A stretch of 39,339 nt of DNA from Melioribacteraceae bacterium (GTDB lineage: Bacteria > Bacteroidota > Ignavibacteria > Ignavibacteriales > Melioribacteraceae), in the NCBI GenBank assembly GCA_026983795.1, contig JALSTI010000235.1:1-39339 (forward strand). The letters are read 5' to 3'. The stretch's first letter is position 1; every line of letters starts with the position of its first letter. Shown piece by piece: positions 8,136 to 18,273 of the stretch. The notes below the pieces were generated by a model. The model saw only the letters and a list, made by a program, of their open reading frames with translations, was not told the origin of the DNA and did not search any database. The position numbers and the translations under genes were made by a program.

Positions 8136-9422
8136 TTGAAAATTCTAAAATATTCATTTGCATTATTTTTATTCTCATTTTCAATACTTCTGGCTAAAAA
8201 TAACGAAAACTTAAACGTTATTACTAATGCAGAAAGCGACAGTCTTAATCTTATGGCGGAAGCGAGTCTTTTTTTCGAAGCATATAAAAATAAGCAATTT
8301 GATGATTGGACGATTGAAAAAGGATTTAATATGTTGAATGCCAAACCCGATGCCTTTGCCAAGTATCATCCTTATAGAAAACTTGACAAAGTAATTTGGG
8401 CTGTTCACGATGACAGCACAACTTCGGAAGCGGAAAAAGCAAAACTGGCCGATACGGTTCTTTATTTATATAAAAAAGCCGTTAAATACGATTCGAGTTT
8501 TGCGGGTAATTACTACGTAAGGGAAGGTTATGTTTGGGAAGTTTGGAAAAATAATGTCGATTCTGCAATTGCATACTATGAAAAAGGTTTAAACTCGGGA
8601 CAAAATATAATTGCAAAATCTTATTATATGGATAGATTGGGAGAACTTTACGCTAAAAATGCAACCGACGAAAACGGATACAAATTAAAAGCGCTCGATA
8701 TTTATTCCGCTTTATCGGATGAAGAACCCGATAATCCTTTATGGCCTCAAAAAATGGCAAGTTTGGCCGAGGATGAAAATCAGTTGATGGATATTTTGCA
8801 TAAATCTTGGCAAATGGATAAAGAAAATTCCGAAAGAGCATGGAAATACGCATCCACTTGCATAAGATTTCACGAATATGAAAAAGCTATAGAACCCTTG
8901 GAATTTTTAACCAAAAAACAACCGGATGTTATTAATTATTGGCGGGAATTAGCAAGAGCTTATGAAAAAACGGATAAATATGATAAAGCTATTTCGGCAT
9001 ACAAAAAGTTAATTGCTTTGCAACCCGATAACAGGGATAATTATGTTAATATTGCTCTTATTTATAAAAAACTCGATCAACTTTCCGTTGCGCGCTCGTA
9101 TTTGCATAAAGCGTTAAAAGTTAGTCCAAATTGGGATTATCCGGTTTATATTGAAGGTACGCTTTACGAACAAGCGGCTCGCGAATGCGGTTTCGATTTC
9201 GAAGATAAAGTGGTTTATCAATTAGCCGTTAACACTTACAGAAGAGCTAAAAACCTTGGCGGAGAATATGCATCTGTGGCGGCTGAGAGAATTGACGCTT
9301 TAAAAAATTCCGTTCCTACAAAAGAAGATTATTTTTTCCGTCATTACAAAAACGGAGATGAAATTAAAATTGCAGGTAAATGTTACGGCTGGATTAATAA
9401 AAGTATAAAAGTACATTTTTAA
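8136..9422 (+). CDS. Secreted TPR protein
   Basis: The 428-residue protein begins with a signal peptide ([20 protein letters not shown]) and is otherwise helical. At least three or four tetratricopeptide repeats are visible. The clearest are [20 protein letters not shown] with [11 protein letters not shown], followed by [20 protein letters not shown] with [11 protein letters not shown]. Earlier degenerate units include [14 protein letters not shown] and [18 protein letters not shown]. The tail ([20 protein letters not shown], then WINK) is not TPR and looks conserved in related periplasmic TPR proteins of this group. TPR units mediate protein contacts, so an envelope scaffold role is likely. 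The start is a TTG with a good Shine-Dalgarno site. It follows the barrel gene by 25 bases. Specific partners are unknown. Confidence 0.75.
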   Translation: MKILKYSFALFLFSFSILLAKNNENLNVITNAESDSLNLMAEASLFFEAYKNKQFDDWTIEKGFNMLNAKPDAFAKYHPYRKLDKVIWAVHDDSTTSEAEKAKLADTVLYLYKKAVKYDSSFAGNYYVREGYVWEVWKNNVDSAIAYYEKGLNSGQNIIAKSYYMDRLGELYAKNATDENGYKLKALDIYSALSDEEPDNPLWPQKMASLAEDENQLMDILHKSWQMDKENSERAWKYASTCIRFHEYEKAIEPLEFLTKKQPDVINYWRELARAYEKTDKYDKAISAYKKLIALQPDNRDNYVNIALIYKKLDQLSVARSYLHKALKVSPNWDYPVYIEGTLYEQAARECGFDFEDKVVYQLAVNTYRRAKNLGGEYASVAAERIDALKNSVPTKEDYFFRHYKNGDEIKIAGKCYGWINKSIKVHF

Positions 9423-9447
9423 ATATTTTAAGTTAAGAGGCTTTATT

Positions 9448-10746
9448 ATGTTGGAATACCTGAAAAACGATCCTGAAATATTTGACGTAGTAAACAAAGA
9501 AATTTCGAGACAAGCCGATTATTTGGAATTAATTGCCTCTGAAAATTTTGTAAGCTTAGCTGTTTTACAGGCTGCAGGTTCCGTTCTGACAAATAAGTAT
9601 GCAGAAGGTTATCCGGGAAAAAGATATTACGGCGGTTGCGAATATGTTGATATGGCAGAAAATATTGCGCGCGACAGATTGAAAAAAATATTTAATGCGG
9701 AATATGTTAACGTTCAACCTCACAGCGGCTCTCAAGCAAATATGGCGGTTTATATGGCGCTCTTGCAGCCGGGTGATACTTTTCTGGGATTGAGTCTGGA
9801 TCATGGCGGTCACTTAACTCACGGTTCGTTTGTTAATTTTTCGGGTAAAATTTATAAAGCCGTCGGGTATAAACTTAACCAGGAAACGAAAACACTGGAT
9901 TATAACCTTATTGAAGATTTAGCAAAAAAAGAAAAACCTAAACTAATAGTTACGGGTGCCAGCGCTTATTCAAGAGATTGGGATTATCAAAAATTTAGAG
10001 AAATAGCTGATAAAGTAGGCGCTTTGCTTATGTGCGATATGGCTCATCCTGCCGGATTAATTGCAAAAGGATTATTAAACGATCCTTTGCCGTATTGCGA
10101 TGTTGTTACTTCTACAACGCATAAAACTTTACGGGGACCTAGAGGTGGGGTAATTTTAGTCGGAAAGGACAAAGAAAATCCTTTGGGCATTAAAACTCCA
10201 AAGGGAGATAGAACAAAACTAATGTCGGAAGTTTTTGACAGCTTGGTTATGCCTGGAATTCAAGGCGGACCTTTAATGCATATTATTATGGCTAAAGCTG
10301 TAGCTTTTGGAGAAGTATTACAAGATTCATTTACCGAATATGCTAAACAGGTTATGCGAAATGCAAAAAAACTTGCGGAAAGTTTAGCCGGGTTAGGTTA
10401 TGATATTGTATCGGGCGGAACCGATAATCACCTTATGTTGGTTGACCTTACAAATAAAAACTTGAGCGGAAAGAAAGCTGAAAAAGCTTTGGAAAAAGCC
10501 GGCATTACAGTTAATAAAAATATGATACCTTTTGATACCAAAAGTCCGTTTATTACAAGCGGAATTAGAATTGGTACGCCTGCCGCAACAACGCGGGGTA
10601 TGAAAGAAGCGGAAATGGTGCAAATTGCAGAGTTGATTGACAAGGTTATAAAAAATTATGAAGATGAAAATGTGTTAAGTTCGGTTAAGAATGAAGTAAA
10701 AGAGTTATGCGCTTCGTTCCCGCTTTACAGTGAATTAAGAAACTGA
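9448..10746 (+). CDS. glyA: Serine hydroxymethyltransferase
   Basis: The 432-residue protein has all the hallmarks of bacterial SHMT. It has [19 protein letters not shown] near the N terminus, then [41 protein letters not shown], and the pyridoxal phosphate lysine motif [14 protein letters not shown] at about residue 226. [22 protein letters not shown] and [15 protein letters not shown] follow. It interconverts serine plus tetrahydrofolate with glycine plus 5,10-methylene-tetrahydrofolate in the cytoplasm and is the main source of one-carbon units. The ATG at 9448 is preceded by AAGAGG at seven bases. It is probably in the same transcript as the TPR gene before it and tatC after it (10 bases). 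Confidence 0.98.
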   Translation: MLEYLKNDPEIFDVVNKEISRQADYLELIASENFVSLAVLQAAGSVLTNKYAEGYPGKRYYGGCEYVDMAENIARDRLKKIFNAEYVNVQPHSGSQANMAVYMALLQPGDTFLGLSLDHGGHLTHGSFVNFSGKIYKAVGYKLNQETKTLDYNLIEDLAKKEKPKLIVTGASAYSRDWDYQKFREIADKVGALLMCDMAHPAGLIAKGLLNDPLPYCDVVTSTTHKTLRGPRGGVILVGKDKENPLGIKTPKGDRTKLMSEVFDSLVMPGIQGGPLMHIIMAKAVAFGEVLQDSFTEYAKQVMRNAKKLAESLAGLGYDIVSGGTDNHLMLVDLTNKNLSGKKAEKALEKAGITVNKNMIPFDTKSPFITSGIRIGTPAATTRGMKEAEMVQIAELIDKVIKNYEDENVLSSVKNEVKELCASFPLYSELRN

Positions 10747-10756
10747 TAATTTATCG

Positions 10757-11509
10757 GTGAGCGCAGAAACAAAAAAATTAGGTGAATCTTCCCAAGCAGA
10801 AGCTGAAATGTCTTTCCTCGAACATCTTGAGGAACTGCGCTGGCGAATAATTTATAGTTTACTTGGAATTGTAATCGGTACCATAATCAGTTGGATATTT
10901 ATTGATTTTTTAGTTGAAGATATTTTGCTTAAACCTGCTGCCGACGCTCACATTACGCTTCAAAATTTACGGCCTTTCGGTCAATTATTCCTTTTTCTGC
11001 AAGTTGCTATTATTTCCGGGTTCGTGTTAAGTATTCCCAACGTATTTTACCAAACATGGAAATTTATTGCTCCCGCATTAAAAAGCAACGAAAAAAAGTA
11101 TGTGGGATTTATAGTGTCGTTTTCTACTGTCTGTTTTATAACCGGAATTGTTTTTGCATATTTTGTAATGTTACCCATGACGTTAAAATTTGCGGTACAA
11201 TTCGGCACTCAAAAAATTGAAAATAATTTTGCTATATCGGAATATTTTTCAATTATTATGAGCGTTATGCTTGCATCCGGTTTGGTGTTTGAATTGCCGA
11301 TGCTCTCTTTCGCTCTTTCAAAGTTAGGAATATTAAAACCTTCTTTTATGAAAAAATATAGAAGACATGCAATTGTTATTATCATGTTTGCCGCTGCAAT
11401 ATTAACTCCGGGTACCGATCCTGTTGCCCAAATATTACTGGCTATTCCATTGGTTTTATTATATGAAATAAGTATATTCGTTTCAAAATTATCGCAGAAG
11501 AAAAATTGA
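10757..11509 (+). CDS. tatC: Sec-independent (Tat) protein translocase subunit TatC
   Basis: The 250-residue protein has the TatC signature MSFLEHLEELRWRI at the start of the first transmembrane helix and about six hydrophobic helices. Conserved positions include FLFLQVAIISGFVLSIP with YQTWKFIAPAL, the FAYFVMLPMTLKFAV loop, SGLVFELPML, and ILTPGTDPVAQ. TatC binds twin-arginine signal peptides and forms the membrane core of the translocase for folded proteins. No tatA or tatB is in the window. It is of interest here because ActB, 2.3 kb downstream, carries an SRRKF twin-arginine motif. The start is a GTG. The stop overlaps the start of the prenyl synthase gene (TTGA), indicating translational coupling. 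Confidence 0.95.
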   Translation: MSAETKKLGESSQAEAEMSFLEHLEELRWRIIYSLLGIVIGTIISWIFIDFLVEDILLKPAADAHITLQNLRPFGQLFLFLQVAIISGFVLSIPNVFYQTWKFIAPALKSNEKKYVGFIVSFSTVCFITGIVFAYFVMLPMTLKFAVQFGTQKIENNFAISEYFSIIMSVMLASGLVFELPMLSFALSKLGILKPSFMKKYRRHAIVIIMFAAAILTPGTDPVAQILLAIPLVLLYEISIFVSKLSQKKN

Positions 11510-12486
11510 GTAAAATAAAATTATCCGAAATAAGCAGACCTATTAAAGTTGAATTGGAAAAATTCAATGGCCTTTTCAAAGATTCAATGAAGTCTAAAGT
11601 AGGACTTTTAGACTTAGTTGCAAAATACATTTTAAGGCAAAAAGGTAAAAAAATAAGACCGTTATTGGTACTTCTTTCAAGTAAAGTGGCGGGGGGAGTA
11701 ACCGAAAGAAGTTACCGCGGAGCTATTTTAGTGGAATTGTTGCATACGGCAACATTAGTCCATGACGATGTAGTTGATTCTGCGGAGAAAAGAAGGGGAT
11801 TGCCTTCCATTAATGCTATTTGGAAAAATAAAGTGGCTGTTCTTATGGGAGATTATTTGCTTTCCCGCGGGTTATTAATAGCAGTCGAAAATAATGACTT
11901 TGATTTTTTGAAAACAATTACCGAAACGGTTAAAAGAATGTCGGAAGGTGAATTATTACAGATAAGCAAAACAAAGAAATTAGACATTGACGAAGAAACC
12001 TACTTTAAAATAATTTCCGACAAAACCGCTTCTTTATTATCAACATGCTGCGAAATTGGCGCACTAAGTACAACAAAAGATCAAGATGAAATTCTTGCCA
12101 TGAGAGAATTCGGAGAGAATTTAGGGATGGCTTTTCAAATAAGAGATGACATACTCGATTATGTAGGCTCTTCTAAATTAATCGGAAAACCTTTGGGCGG
12201 CGATATTAAAGAGAAAAAAATTACACTTCCCTTAATTTATTCCCTTCAAAAAGCCGATAAATCCAAAGCAAATAAAATTATTTCCATAATTAAAAACGGC
12301 AAGAGTAAAGGCAATATAAACGAGGTTATTCAGTTTGTTAAAGATAGCGGCGGAATTAATTACGCTTATTCCATTGCCCAAAATTATTCAAAAAGAGCAA
12401 AGGAAAATCTAAAAATGTTTCCGGATAATGAAAGTAAACTTGCATTGCAAGCGCTGGTGGATTTTGTTATTGAAAGAATAAACTAA
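11506..12486 (+). CDS. Trans-polyprenyl diphosphate synthase (quinone side chain)
   Basis: The 326-residue protein is a class I isoprenyl synthase. It has KKIRPLLVLL, the first aspartate-rich motif HDDVVDSAEKRRGLPSIN from about residue 85, MGDYLLSRG, KTASLLSTCCEIGAL, and the second motif QIRDDILDYVG near 211, then KPLGGDIKEKKITLPLIY. It condenses isopentenyl diphosphate units onto an allylic primer. Its size and motif spacing match octaprenyl/heptaprenyl synthases for quinone tails more than undecaprenyl synthases, which belong to a different family. A menaquinone tail would serve the quinol-oxidising complex encoded just downstream. Chain length cannot be read safely from sequence. The start is a TTG overlapping the tatC stop. 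Confidence 0.88.
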   Translation: MSKIKLSEISRPIKVELEKFNGLFKDSMKSKVGLLDLVAKYILRQKGKKIRPLLVLLSSKVAGGVTERSYRGAILVELLHTATLVHDDVVDSAEKRRGLPSINAIWKNKVAVLMGDYLLSRGLLIAVENNDFDFLKTITETVKRMSEGELLQISKTKKLDIDEETYFKIISDKTASLLSTCCEIGALSTTKDQDEILAMREFGENLGMAFQIRDDILDYVGSSKLIGKPLGGDIKEKKITLPLIYSLQKADKSKANKIISIIKNGKSKGNINEVIQFVKDSGGINYAYSIAQNYSKRAKENLKMFPDNESKLALQALVDFVIERIN

Positions 12487-12529
12487 AACTTGTGATTTTT
12501 AGTTCGATCATTAAAATAAAAGACAAGAA

Positions 12530-12871
12530 GTGTTATTTCAATCCTTCGGTATTAAAATTAAGAACCTGCTCAAAACCAAAGTTTCGGTTTTCACCGTTAA
12601 ACGAAAAGCGGCTGGAAAAGATTCCCTTATAAAAGAAGGCTTGATAAAATATTATTACAAAAACAAAAAATTAAAGGCTGAGTGCAATTATAAAAACGGA
12701 GTTTTAAATGGAATATCAATCCATTATTATAACACGGGAATTATTAAAGCTAAAGAAAATTATAAAAATGGGAAATTACACGGTTTGTGTAAATATTATT
12801 CGGAAGACGGGACTTTAAGGGAAGAAAAACAGTATAAAGACGGTTTTTTAGTTTCAACCCAAGAAATTTAA
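12530..12871 (+). CDS. Small MORN-2 / YwqK-like repeat protein
   Basis: The 113-residue protein has at least two clear MORN-variant repeats with the pattern YKNGxLxGxxxxYYxxGxxxxxxxY: YKNGVLNGISIHYYNTG and YKNGKLHGLCKYYSEDG, followed by a partial unit QYKDGFL. An earlier degenerate unit is GLIKYYYKNKKLKAECN. There is no signal peptide; the N terminus is basic. YwqK-like proteins have been annotated as antitoxins by association, but no toxin gene is visible beside it. The start is a GTG 43 bases after the prenyl synthase gene. It ends the run before the 201-base leader of the respiratory island. Function unknown. Confidence 0.68.
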   Translation: MLFQSFGIKIKNLLKTKVSVFTVKRKAAGKDSLIKEGLIKYYYKNKKLKAECNYKNGVLNGISIHYYNTGIIKAKENYKNGKLHGLCKYYSEDGTLREEKQYKDGFLVSTQEI

Positions 12872-12914
12872 ATTGATAAAAAGGAAAATTATTATTTTTT
12901 CATAAATTTAGCTT

Positions 12915-12972
12915 GATATTTGGTAAATATTTTGTAATTTTTCGTTGTTAGAATAAAATAAAACCAAATATC
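12915..12972 (+). promoter_or_regulatory. Large imperfect hairpin upstream of actA
   Basis: A perfect ten-base inverted repeat (GATATTTGGT at 12915-12924, ACCAAATATC at 12963-12972) encloses a second six-base pair of arms (TATTTT at 12928, AAAATA at 12955). Together they could form one long RNA or DNA stem with a small internal bulge and a 21-base loop. It lies in the 201-base gap before actA. It may be a cis-regulatory element or a factor-independent 3' structure of the upstream gene. No T-tract follows, which argues against a classic terminator. Confidence 0.45.
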
Positions 12973-12991
12973 CTATTTACCTATAGATTAT

Positions 12992-13018
12992 AGCGAAATT
13001 CTTTGTTATCTTTTCGCT
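12992..13018 (+). promoter_or_regulatory. Second inverted repeat in the actA leader
   Basis: AGCGAAA at 12992-12998 and TTTCGCT at 13012-13018 form a perfect seven-base inverted repeat with a 13-base spacer. The right arm ends 54 bases before the actA ATG. It could be an operator or a leader hairpin. I found no strong promoter consensus in the gap to anchor it. Confidence 0.4.
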
Positions 13019-13072
13019 GAAAATAATTTTTAATTATTGAATTGATAAGGAATATAAGGCAGTTAAGATTTA

Positions 13073-13642
13073 ATGAAAAAAACCTTACTTGATTATACTC
13101 TAAAAGTTCGCCTACCCATAACTTTATTTGTCGTTGCACTAGCTTTCGTTGTTACGTTTTATGCTTCACGTGCCGAAAGGGACGGCGTGGGTTATAGTCC
13201 GGATCAACCGATTAACTTTTCTCATAAGCTCCATGCGGGAGAAATGAATATCGATTGCCAGTATTGCCATACGGGTGTTACAAAAGGGCGCCATGCTTTG
13301 GTACCTTCTACAAATATTTGTATGAATTGCCATACCGTTGCCAGAAAAGACAGACCCGAAATTATTAAACTGCGTGATTATTATAAAGATAATAAACCTA
13401 TACCATGGAAACGGGTTCATAAAGTACCGGAATATGCTTACTTTAATCATAGTGTTCACGTAAATTATGGAATTAAATGCGAAAGTTGCCACGGCGACGT
13501 TAGGAGCATGGAAAAAATTGAACAGGTAAAAGACTTTAATATGACCGGTTGCTTAAATTGCCATCGTCACCCCGAAGAACAAATATCTTATATCAAAAAT
13601 GTGAAAAAAGGTCCGGAAAATTGTTGGACTTGTCACAGATAA
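13073..13642 (+). CDS. actA: Alternative Complex III subunit A, pentahaem cytochrome c
   Basis: The 189-residue protein has one N-terminal transmembrane anchor (about residues 13-31) and exactly five CxxCH haem sites, at about 62, 83, 136, 160 and 184. Histidines suited to sixth-ligand roles precede them (FSHKLHAG at 50-55, FNHSVHVN at 125-131). This is the ActA architecture known from Rhodothermus-type Alternative Complex III. The subunit relays electrons from the iron-sulfur protein ActB to the terminal monohaem domain in the periplasm. The following genes (actB, actC, actDE, actF) confirm the complex. It is the first gene of the respiratory island and has a structured 201-base upstream region. 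Confidence 0.93.
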   Translation: MKKTLLDYTLKVRLPITLFVVALAFVVTFYASRAERDGVGYSPDQPINFSHKLHAGEMNIDCQYCHTGVTKGRHALVPSTNICMNCHTVARKDRPEIIKLRDYYKDNKPIPWKRVHKVPEYAYFNHSVHVNYGIKCESCHGDVRSMEKIEQVKDFNMTGCLNCHRHPEEQISYIKNVKKGPENCWTCHR

Positions 13643-13666
13643 ATTAATTAAATAAAAAGTATAAAA

Positions 13667-13825
13667 ATGTTAGATCGAAAGAAATTTTTTACGCTAATTG
13701 GGAAAAGCGCATTATTTATCGGATTATTAAAAATGCTGCCCGTTAAATTTTTTAGTAATATTTCTAAAAAATCAAATCCCGTAAAAATTAAAATTCATCC
13801 TTCAGCAATAAAAAGAAAGAAATAA
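13667..13825 (+). CDS. Small 52-residue membrane/Tat-like protein between actA and actB
   Basis: This ORF starts at the ATG at 13667, 24 bases after actA, and its stop overlaps the actB ATG as TAATG. That spacing argues for translational coupling. The protein begins MLDRKKFFTLIGKSALFIGL, with a hydrophobic stretch through about residue 29 (LLKMLPVKFF). The tail is short and strongly basic, ending HPSAIKRKK. The DRKKFF start resembles a twin-arginine signal with KK in place of RR. It could be a small single-helix ACIII subunit or an assembly/Tat-targeting helper; small Tat-type proteins are known near molybdopterin-family enzymes such as formate dehydrogenase. I do not recognise a named family. 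Coding status rests on context, codon pattern and overlap. Confidence 0.6.
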   Translation: MLDRKKFFTLIGKSALFIGLLKMLPVKFFSNISKKSNPVKIKIHPSAIKRKK

Positions 13826-16800
13826 TGAGCGAAATAAAAAATAATAAGAAATCTTCTGATACCAAATTCTGGAAAGGGCTTAGAGATTATTATGACGATC
13901 CCGAAATTCTTAAGATTAAAGCAAATGAATTTAACGATGGCGTAACCGATAATTTCGACCCCGACGAGCTTTCCGGAATTTCGAGACGTAAATTTATTGC
14001 GCTTTTAACGGCTTCGGCAGCTTTTACCGCAACTGCATGTACCGATTACAGAGATAAAGGCGAAATCGTTCCTTATTCAAAAAGGCCGGAAGAAATTTTA
14101 CCTGGTATTGCTAATTATTATGCTTCTACATGCAAAGGGTGTGAATTAGAATGCGGAATATTAATTAAAACAAGAGAGGGAAGACCCATTAAAATTGATG
14201 GAAATCCCGAACACCCCGTTTCTAAAGGAAAAATTTGCGCCAAGGGTCAAGCTTCTATCTTAAATTTGTACGATCCCGATAGAATTTCGCATCCGTATAT
14301 TGATAATGTAAAAAGTAGTTGGAAAAAATTGGATACCGAAATTTTAGCTGAGTTAAAGAAAGCTTCGGAAAATAATAAAGAAATTGCAATAGTTTCGTAT
14401 AGAATCAATTCGCCTTCTACTTATAAAGCACTTCAACAATTTAAAAAGAAATATCCTTCTGCAAATTTTTATTTTTATGAATCATTTGGCGAGGAGACTA
14501 AGAGAAAAAGCTGGCAGTTGTGTTATGGCACCGATCAATTACCGAAAATTGATTTGGATAAAGCTAACATCGTGATATCCTTGGATAGTGACTTCTTAAG
14601 CAGGGAAGGTAATTTTATCGAAAACACCCGTCTTTATTCCACCAGAAAAGATATTATGAAAAGTCCGGACTTTAACCGCCTTTATTCAATTGAAGGAGGT
14701 TTGTCGTTAACCGGCATGAATGCAGATATCAGGTTAAGACTTAAACCCGAATTACAAGATGAATTTATCCTTTCTTTATTAAATGAATTATTGATTAAAC
14801 GAAAAGTTGCTTCCATACCTTCCGGTAACGGATTGTATTCTTTAATAAATAAGTATAATCTTGAAAACTTCACCCGGAAACAAGGCTGGGAAGAATCAAA
14901 AATTAATTCTCTGGTTTCTGATTTACTTGAAAACAAAGGGAAGTCGATAATTCTTGCCGGAAACACGCTTTCGCTTAATACGCACGTTTTAGCTAATTTA
15001 TTGAATAACGTGTTGGGAAATGAAAAACTGTATGATTATTCGTCGGCTAATGTATTGGTTACAAAAAATAACGATAAAGAAAGTTGGAAAAATTTTCTCG
15101 GAAATATGAATGACAAAAAAGTAGGAGTTGTTATTCATTTCGATTCGAATCCCGTTTATGAATTGCCTTCGGATTATAATTATGCAAACAGTTTAAAAAA
15201 TGTTGATGCGGTTATTAGTTTATCGGAACTGCCTTCGGAAACAACCGGTTTAAGCAAATATATTGTTCCTATCAATAATACTTTTGAATCTTGGGGCGAT
15301 AGCTTTACCAGATCTAACGTGTACAATCTTCAGCAGCCGGTTATTGCGCCGCTTTTTAATACAAGACAAAAAGAAGCGGTACTTCTTACTTGGACGGACG
15401 AAAAACTGAAATATTCCGAGGATTTATACCACAAATTCTTGATGCAAAGTTTTAAAGATGATATTTATACAAAACAAAATCCTTCGAGCGACTTTAAGTC
15501 TTATTGGTATTCTTCAGTCCATGATGGTTTTGTTGAGCTTCCAACCGAATCGACTTCTTATAAATTTAATATTTCGGCATTAAATAACATCAAAGTTGTT
15601 AGTAAAAAGAGCGGTATGTCTTTGCATATTCAACCGAATTACTTTGTCGGTAACAGGAAGTTTTCTAATAATGGATGGCTGCAGGAAATTCCACATCCGG
15701 TTAGTAAAGTAACTTGGGATAATTTTGCAGCGGTGTCATTTGCCACGGCAAATAAACTGGGACTTAAAAACAATGATTTGATTTCCGTTGAGGTTAACAA
15801 TACAAAAATGGATTTGCCGGTAATGGTTCAACCGGGACTTGCCGATAATCTTTTGGTAGTGGAAGCAGGATACGGAAGAGAGAACTCCGGCACCATTGAA
15901 AGCGGCGTTGGATTTAATGTGAATAAATTTTTAATTTCCGATAATTTGAATTTTAAATATATTTTTGAGAATGTAAAAGTTGATAAAACCGGTAAAACTT
16001 ACAAGCTTGTTTCCACTCAAGAGCATAATTTCTTAAATGAACCCGATTTAAGGGATTTCCATAAAATAAGAAAAATTATTTTTGAAGGAACCATTCAGGA
16101 ATATAAAAAAGACCCTAAATTCTTATTGCCCGAAGAAAAAGTTTTACACGGAATTACAAGAGAGCACGAATACAAAGGCTTGAAATGGGGAATGGCTATT
16201 GATTTGAACAAATGTACCAGCTGCGGTTATTGCGTTGCCGGTTGTAATGTTGAAAATAATATTCCCGTAGTTGGTAAAGAACAAGTGGCGGTTGGAAGGG
16301 AAATGCAATGGATGCGAATCGACAGATATTATTCAGGCTCGCCAGACGATCCTGAAGTAAGCAATCAGCCGATGCTTTGTCAGCAATGCGATAACGCTCC
16401 GTGCGAAAATGTTTGCCCGGTTAACGCTACAAACCATAGTCCCGACGGTCTAAACCAGATGGTATATAACAGATGCGTAGGGACAAGATATTGTTCGAAT
16501 AACTGCCCGTATAAAGTTAGAAGATTTAATTTCTTTAACTTCCGGGACCATTTTGCTGATGCATATTATGAAAACGATTTAACCGCTTTGGTAAATAACC
16601 CTGAAGTTACGGTAAGATCACGCGGTGTGATGGAAAAATGTACTTTTTGCATACAAAGAATTATGGAAGCAAGACAAGAAGCAATTAGTGAAGGAAGAGA
16701 ACTTAAAGGAGATGATGTAAAAACTGCGTGTCAACAAGCATGCCCTGCCGATGCAATAGTTTTTGGAGATATTAACGATCCCGAATCGGAAGTTTCCAAA

Positions 16801-16905
16801 TACAGAAATCACGATATCGGTTATTTGGTACTAAAAGAATTGTATGTTAAACCAAATGTTACTTATATGGCTAAACTTAGAAATAAAAATTCCGGGGAGG
16901 TTTAG
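13825..16905 (+). CDS. actB: Alternative Complex III subunit B, molybdopterin-family plus iron-sulfur domains
   Basis: The 1026-residue protein fuses an N-terminal molybdopterin-oxidoreductase-like domain with a C-terminal ferredoxin-like domain. ISRRKF at residues 52-57 and a hydrophobic segment ending TATAC form an internal Tat signal with a possible lipobox (Cys72). Next comes a C-x2-C-x3-C-x27-C motif starting CKGCELEC, the classical cluster site of the family. The C-terminal part, from about residue 790, has cysteine sets beginning [37 protein letters not shown] and CTFC with CQQACP, which should bind four cubane or trinuclear clusters. In known ACIII this subunit lacks molybdenum and passes electrons from quinol to ActA. 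It overlaps the small ORF upstream and actC by one base downstream. Confidence 0.94.
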   Translation: MSEIKNNKKSSDTKFWKGLRDYYDDPEILKIKANEFNDGVTDNFDPDELSGISRRKFIALLTASAAFTATACTDYRDKGEIVPYSKRPEEILPGIANYYASTCKGCELECGILIKTREGRPIKIDGNPEHPVSKGKICAKGQASILNLYDPDRISHPYIDNVKSSWKKLDTEILAELKKASENNKEIAIVSYRINSPSTYKALQQFKKKYPSANFYFYESFGEETKRKSWQLCYGTDQLPKIDLDKANIVISLDSDFLSREGNFIENTRLYSTRKDIMKSPDFNRLYSIEGGLSLTGMNADIRLRLKPELQDEFILSLLNELLIKRKVASIPSGNGLYSLINKYNLENFTRKQGWEESKINSLVSDLLENKGKSIILAGNTLSLNTHVLANLLNNVLGNEKLYDYSSANVLVTKNNDKESWKNFLGNMNDKKVGVVIHFDSNPVYELPSDYNYANSLKNVDAVISLSELPSETTGLSKYIVPINNTFESWGDSFTRSNVYNLQQPVIAPLFNTRQKEAVLLTWTDEKLKYSEDLYHKFLMQSFKDDIYTKQNPSSDFKSYWYSSVHDGFVELPTESTSYKFNISALNNIKVVSKKSGMSLHIQPNYFVGNRKFSNNGWLQEIPHPVSKVTWDNFAAVSFATANKLGLKNNDLISVEVNNTKMDLPVMVQPGLADNLLVVEAGYGRENSGTIESGVGFNVNKFLISDNLNFKYIFENVKVDKTGKTYKLVSTQEHNFLNEPDLRDFHKIRKIIFEGTIQEYKKDPKFLLPEEKVLHGITREHEYKGLKWGMAIDLNKCTSCGYCVAGCNVENNIPVVGKEQVAVGREMQWMRIDRYYSGSPDDPEVSNQPMLCQQCDNAPCENVCPVNATNHSPDGLNQMVYNRCVGTRYCSNNCPYKVRRFNFFNFRDHFADAYYENDLTALVNNPEVTVRSRGVMEKCTFCIQRIMEARQEAISEGRELKGDDVKTACQQACPADAIVFGDINDPESEVSKYRNHDIGYLVLKELYVKPNVTYMAKLRNKNSGEV

Positions 16906-18272
16906 TGACAACGATTGACTATTCTCAGGAATTACCCGTTGTTGAGGGTAGACCTACTCTTCAAGAAATTAATGAGTTAATAGCTAAACCGTTAGATACA
17001 AAACCAGATAAAAAGTATTATATCGCTTTAGCAATTACTCTTACTATGTTGTTAATTGGCGTAATTGGACTGGGACTAACTTTTTATTACGGCGTTGGAA
17101 TGTGGGGAAATAACAACCCCGTCGGTTGGGGATTTCCCATTGTTAACTTCGTATTTTGGGTCGGTATTGGTCATGCCGGAACTTTAATATCAGCCATACT
17201 TTTTCTGTTTAGACAAAAATGGCGTAATGGTATTGCCCGGTTTGCCGAAGGTATGACAATCTTTGCTGTAATGACAGCCGGACTCTTTCCTTTGATTCAT
17301 GTCGGACGACCCTGGTTGGCAGGTTATTTAATTCCTTATCCCAATCAACATTCTTTATGGGTTGACTTTAATTCGCCGCTCGTTTGGGATGTTTTTGCGG
17401 TTTCTACTTATTTTACGGTTTCTTTTATTTTTTGGTATGTTGGTTTAATACCAGATTTGGCGACATTAAGGGACAGAGCGACTTCCAAAATAAAAAAGAC
17501 AATTTATTCTATATTCAGTCTTGGGTGGAGGCATTCGAACAGGCATTGGCAGCATTATGAAATGGTTTATTTAGTATTAGCCGGCTTTGCTACTCCGTTG
17601 GTGCTTTCGGTTCATACAATTGTAAGTTTCGATTTTGCCGTTTCTATTTTGCCCGGTTGGCATTCAACAATATTTCCGCCTTATTTTGTTGCAGGAGCTG
17701 TATTTTCCGGTTTTGCAATGGTTCAAAATGTTTTAATTTTCATTAGAAAAATTTTCAATTATGAACATATCATTACTTTAGACACGCTGGAGAAGATGAA
17801 TAAAATAATTATTCTTACCGGCTCTATGGTAGGATATGCTTACGCAATGGAATTTTTTACTGCTTGGTACAGCGGTGTTCAACCGGAACAATTTACTTTT
17901 ATTAACAGAGCTTTTGGTCCGTACGCATGGGCATATTGGATAATGGTTTCTTGTAATGTATTATTCCCGCAACTATTTTGGATTAAGAAAATAAGAAGGT
18001 CAATTCCAATTATGTTCGTTATTGCGGTATTGGTAAACGTAGGTATGTGGTTCGAAAGATTTGTTATTACCGTCACTTCATTGTCGCGCGATTTCTTACC
18101 TTCAAGTTGGGCGTATTTCAAACCAACTCTGGTGGACGGAGCAATATTATTAGGTAGTTTCGGATTTTTCTTTACTTGGATTTTATTGTTTACTAAATCA
18201 TTACCCGTAGTATCTATTGCTGAAATTAAATCTGTTGTACCCGGTGCACAACCTTCGCATGAGGAACATTAA
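16905..18272 (+). CDS. actC: Alternative Complex III subunit C, NrfD-like membrane protein
   Basis: The 455-residue polytopic protein has about ten hydrophobic helices, in line with NrfD/PsrC-family ActC. It keeps the family segments [65 protein letters not shown] and [20 protein letters not shown]. In the known structures this subunit carries the quinol-binding site and a proton half-channel near the P side. The start is a GTG one base into the actB stop (TAGTG), a tight coupling. The C terminus ends SHEEH. The next gene starts one base after the stop. Confidence 0.94.
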   Translation: MTTIDYSQELPVVEGRPTLQEINELIAKPLDTKPDKKYYIALAITLTMLLIGVIGLGLTFYYGVGMWGNNNPVGWGFPIVNFVFWVGIGHAGTLISAILFLFRQKWRNGIARFAEGMTIFAVMTAGLFPLIHVGRPWLAGYLIPYPNQHSLWVDFNSPLVWDVFAVSTYFTVSFIFWYVGLIPDLATLRDRATSKIKKTIYSIFSLGWRHSNRHWQHYEMVYLVLAGFATPLVLSVHTIVSFDFAVSILPGWHSTIFPPYFVAGAVFSGFAMVQNVLIFIRKIFNYEHIITLDTLEKMNKIIILTGSMVGYAYAMEFFTAWYSGVQPEQFTFINRAFGPYAWAYWIMVSCNVLFPQLFWIKKIRRSIPIMFVIAVLVNVGMWFERFVITVTSLSRDFLPSSWAYFKPTLVDGAILLGSFGFFFTWILLFTKSLPVVSIAEIKSVVPGAQPSHEEH

Positions 18273-18273
18273 G

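Noticed and set aside
12530-12871. Toxin-antitoxin module based on the YwqK label
   Set aside because: No toxin-like gene lies beside it; the repeat pattern alone does not support that function.
13825-16905. A molybdenum reductase such as polysulfide or nitrite reductase
   Set aside because: The gene order with pentahaem ActA, two NrfD-like proteins and DUF3341 is specific for Alternative Complex III.
18217-18273. Longer N terminus for the ActD-ActE fusion
   Set aside because: It would overlap actC by 56 bases, and the family start (MSEKILYSYTALFD) lies at 18274, one base after the actC stop.
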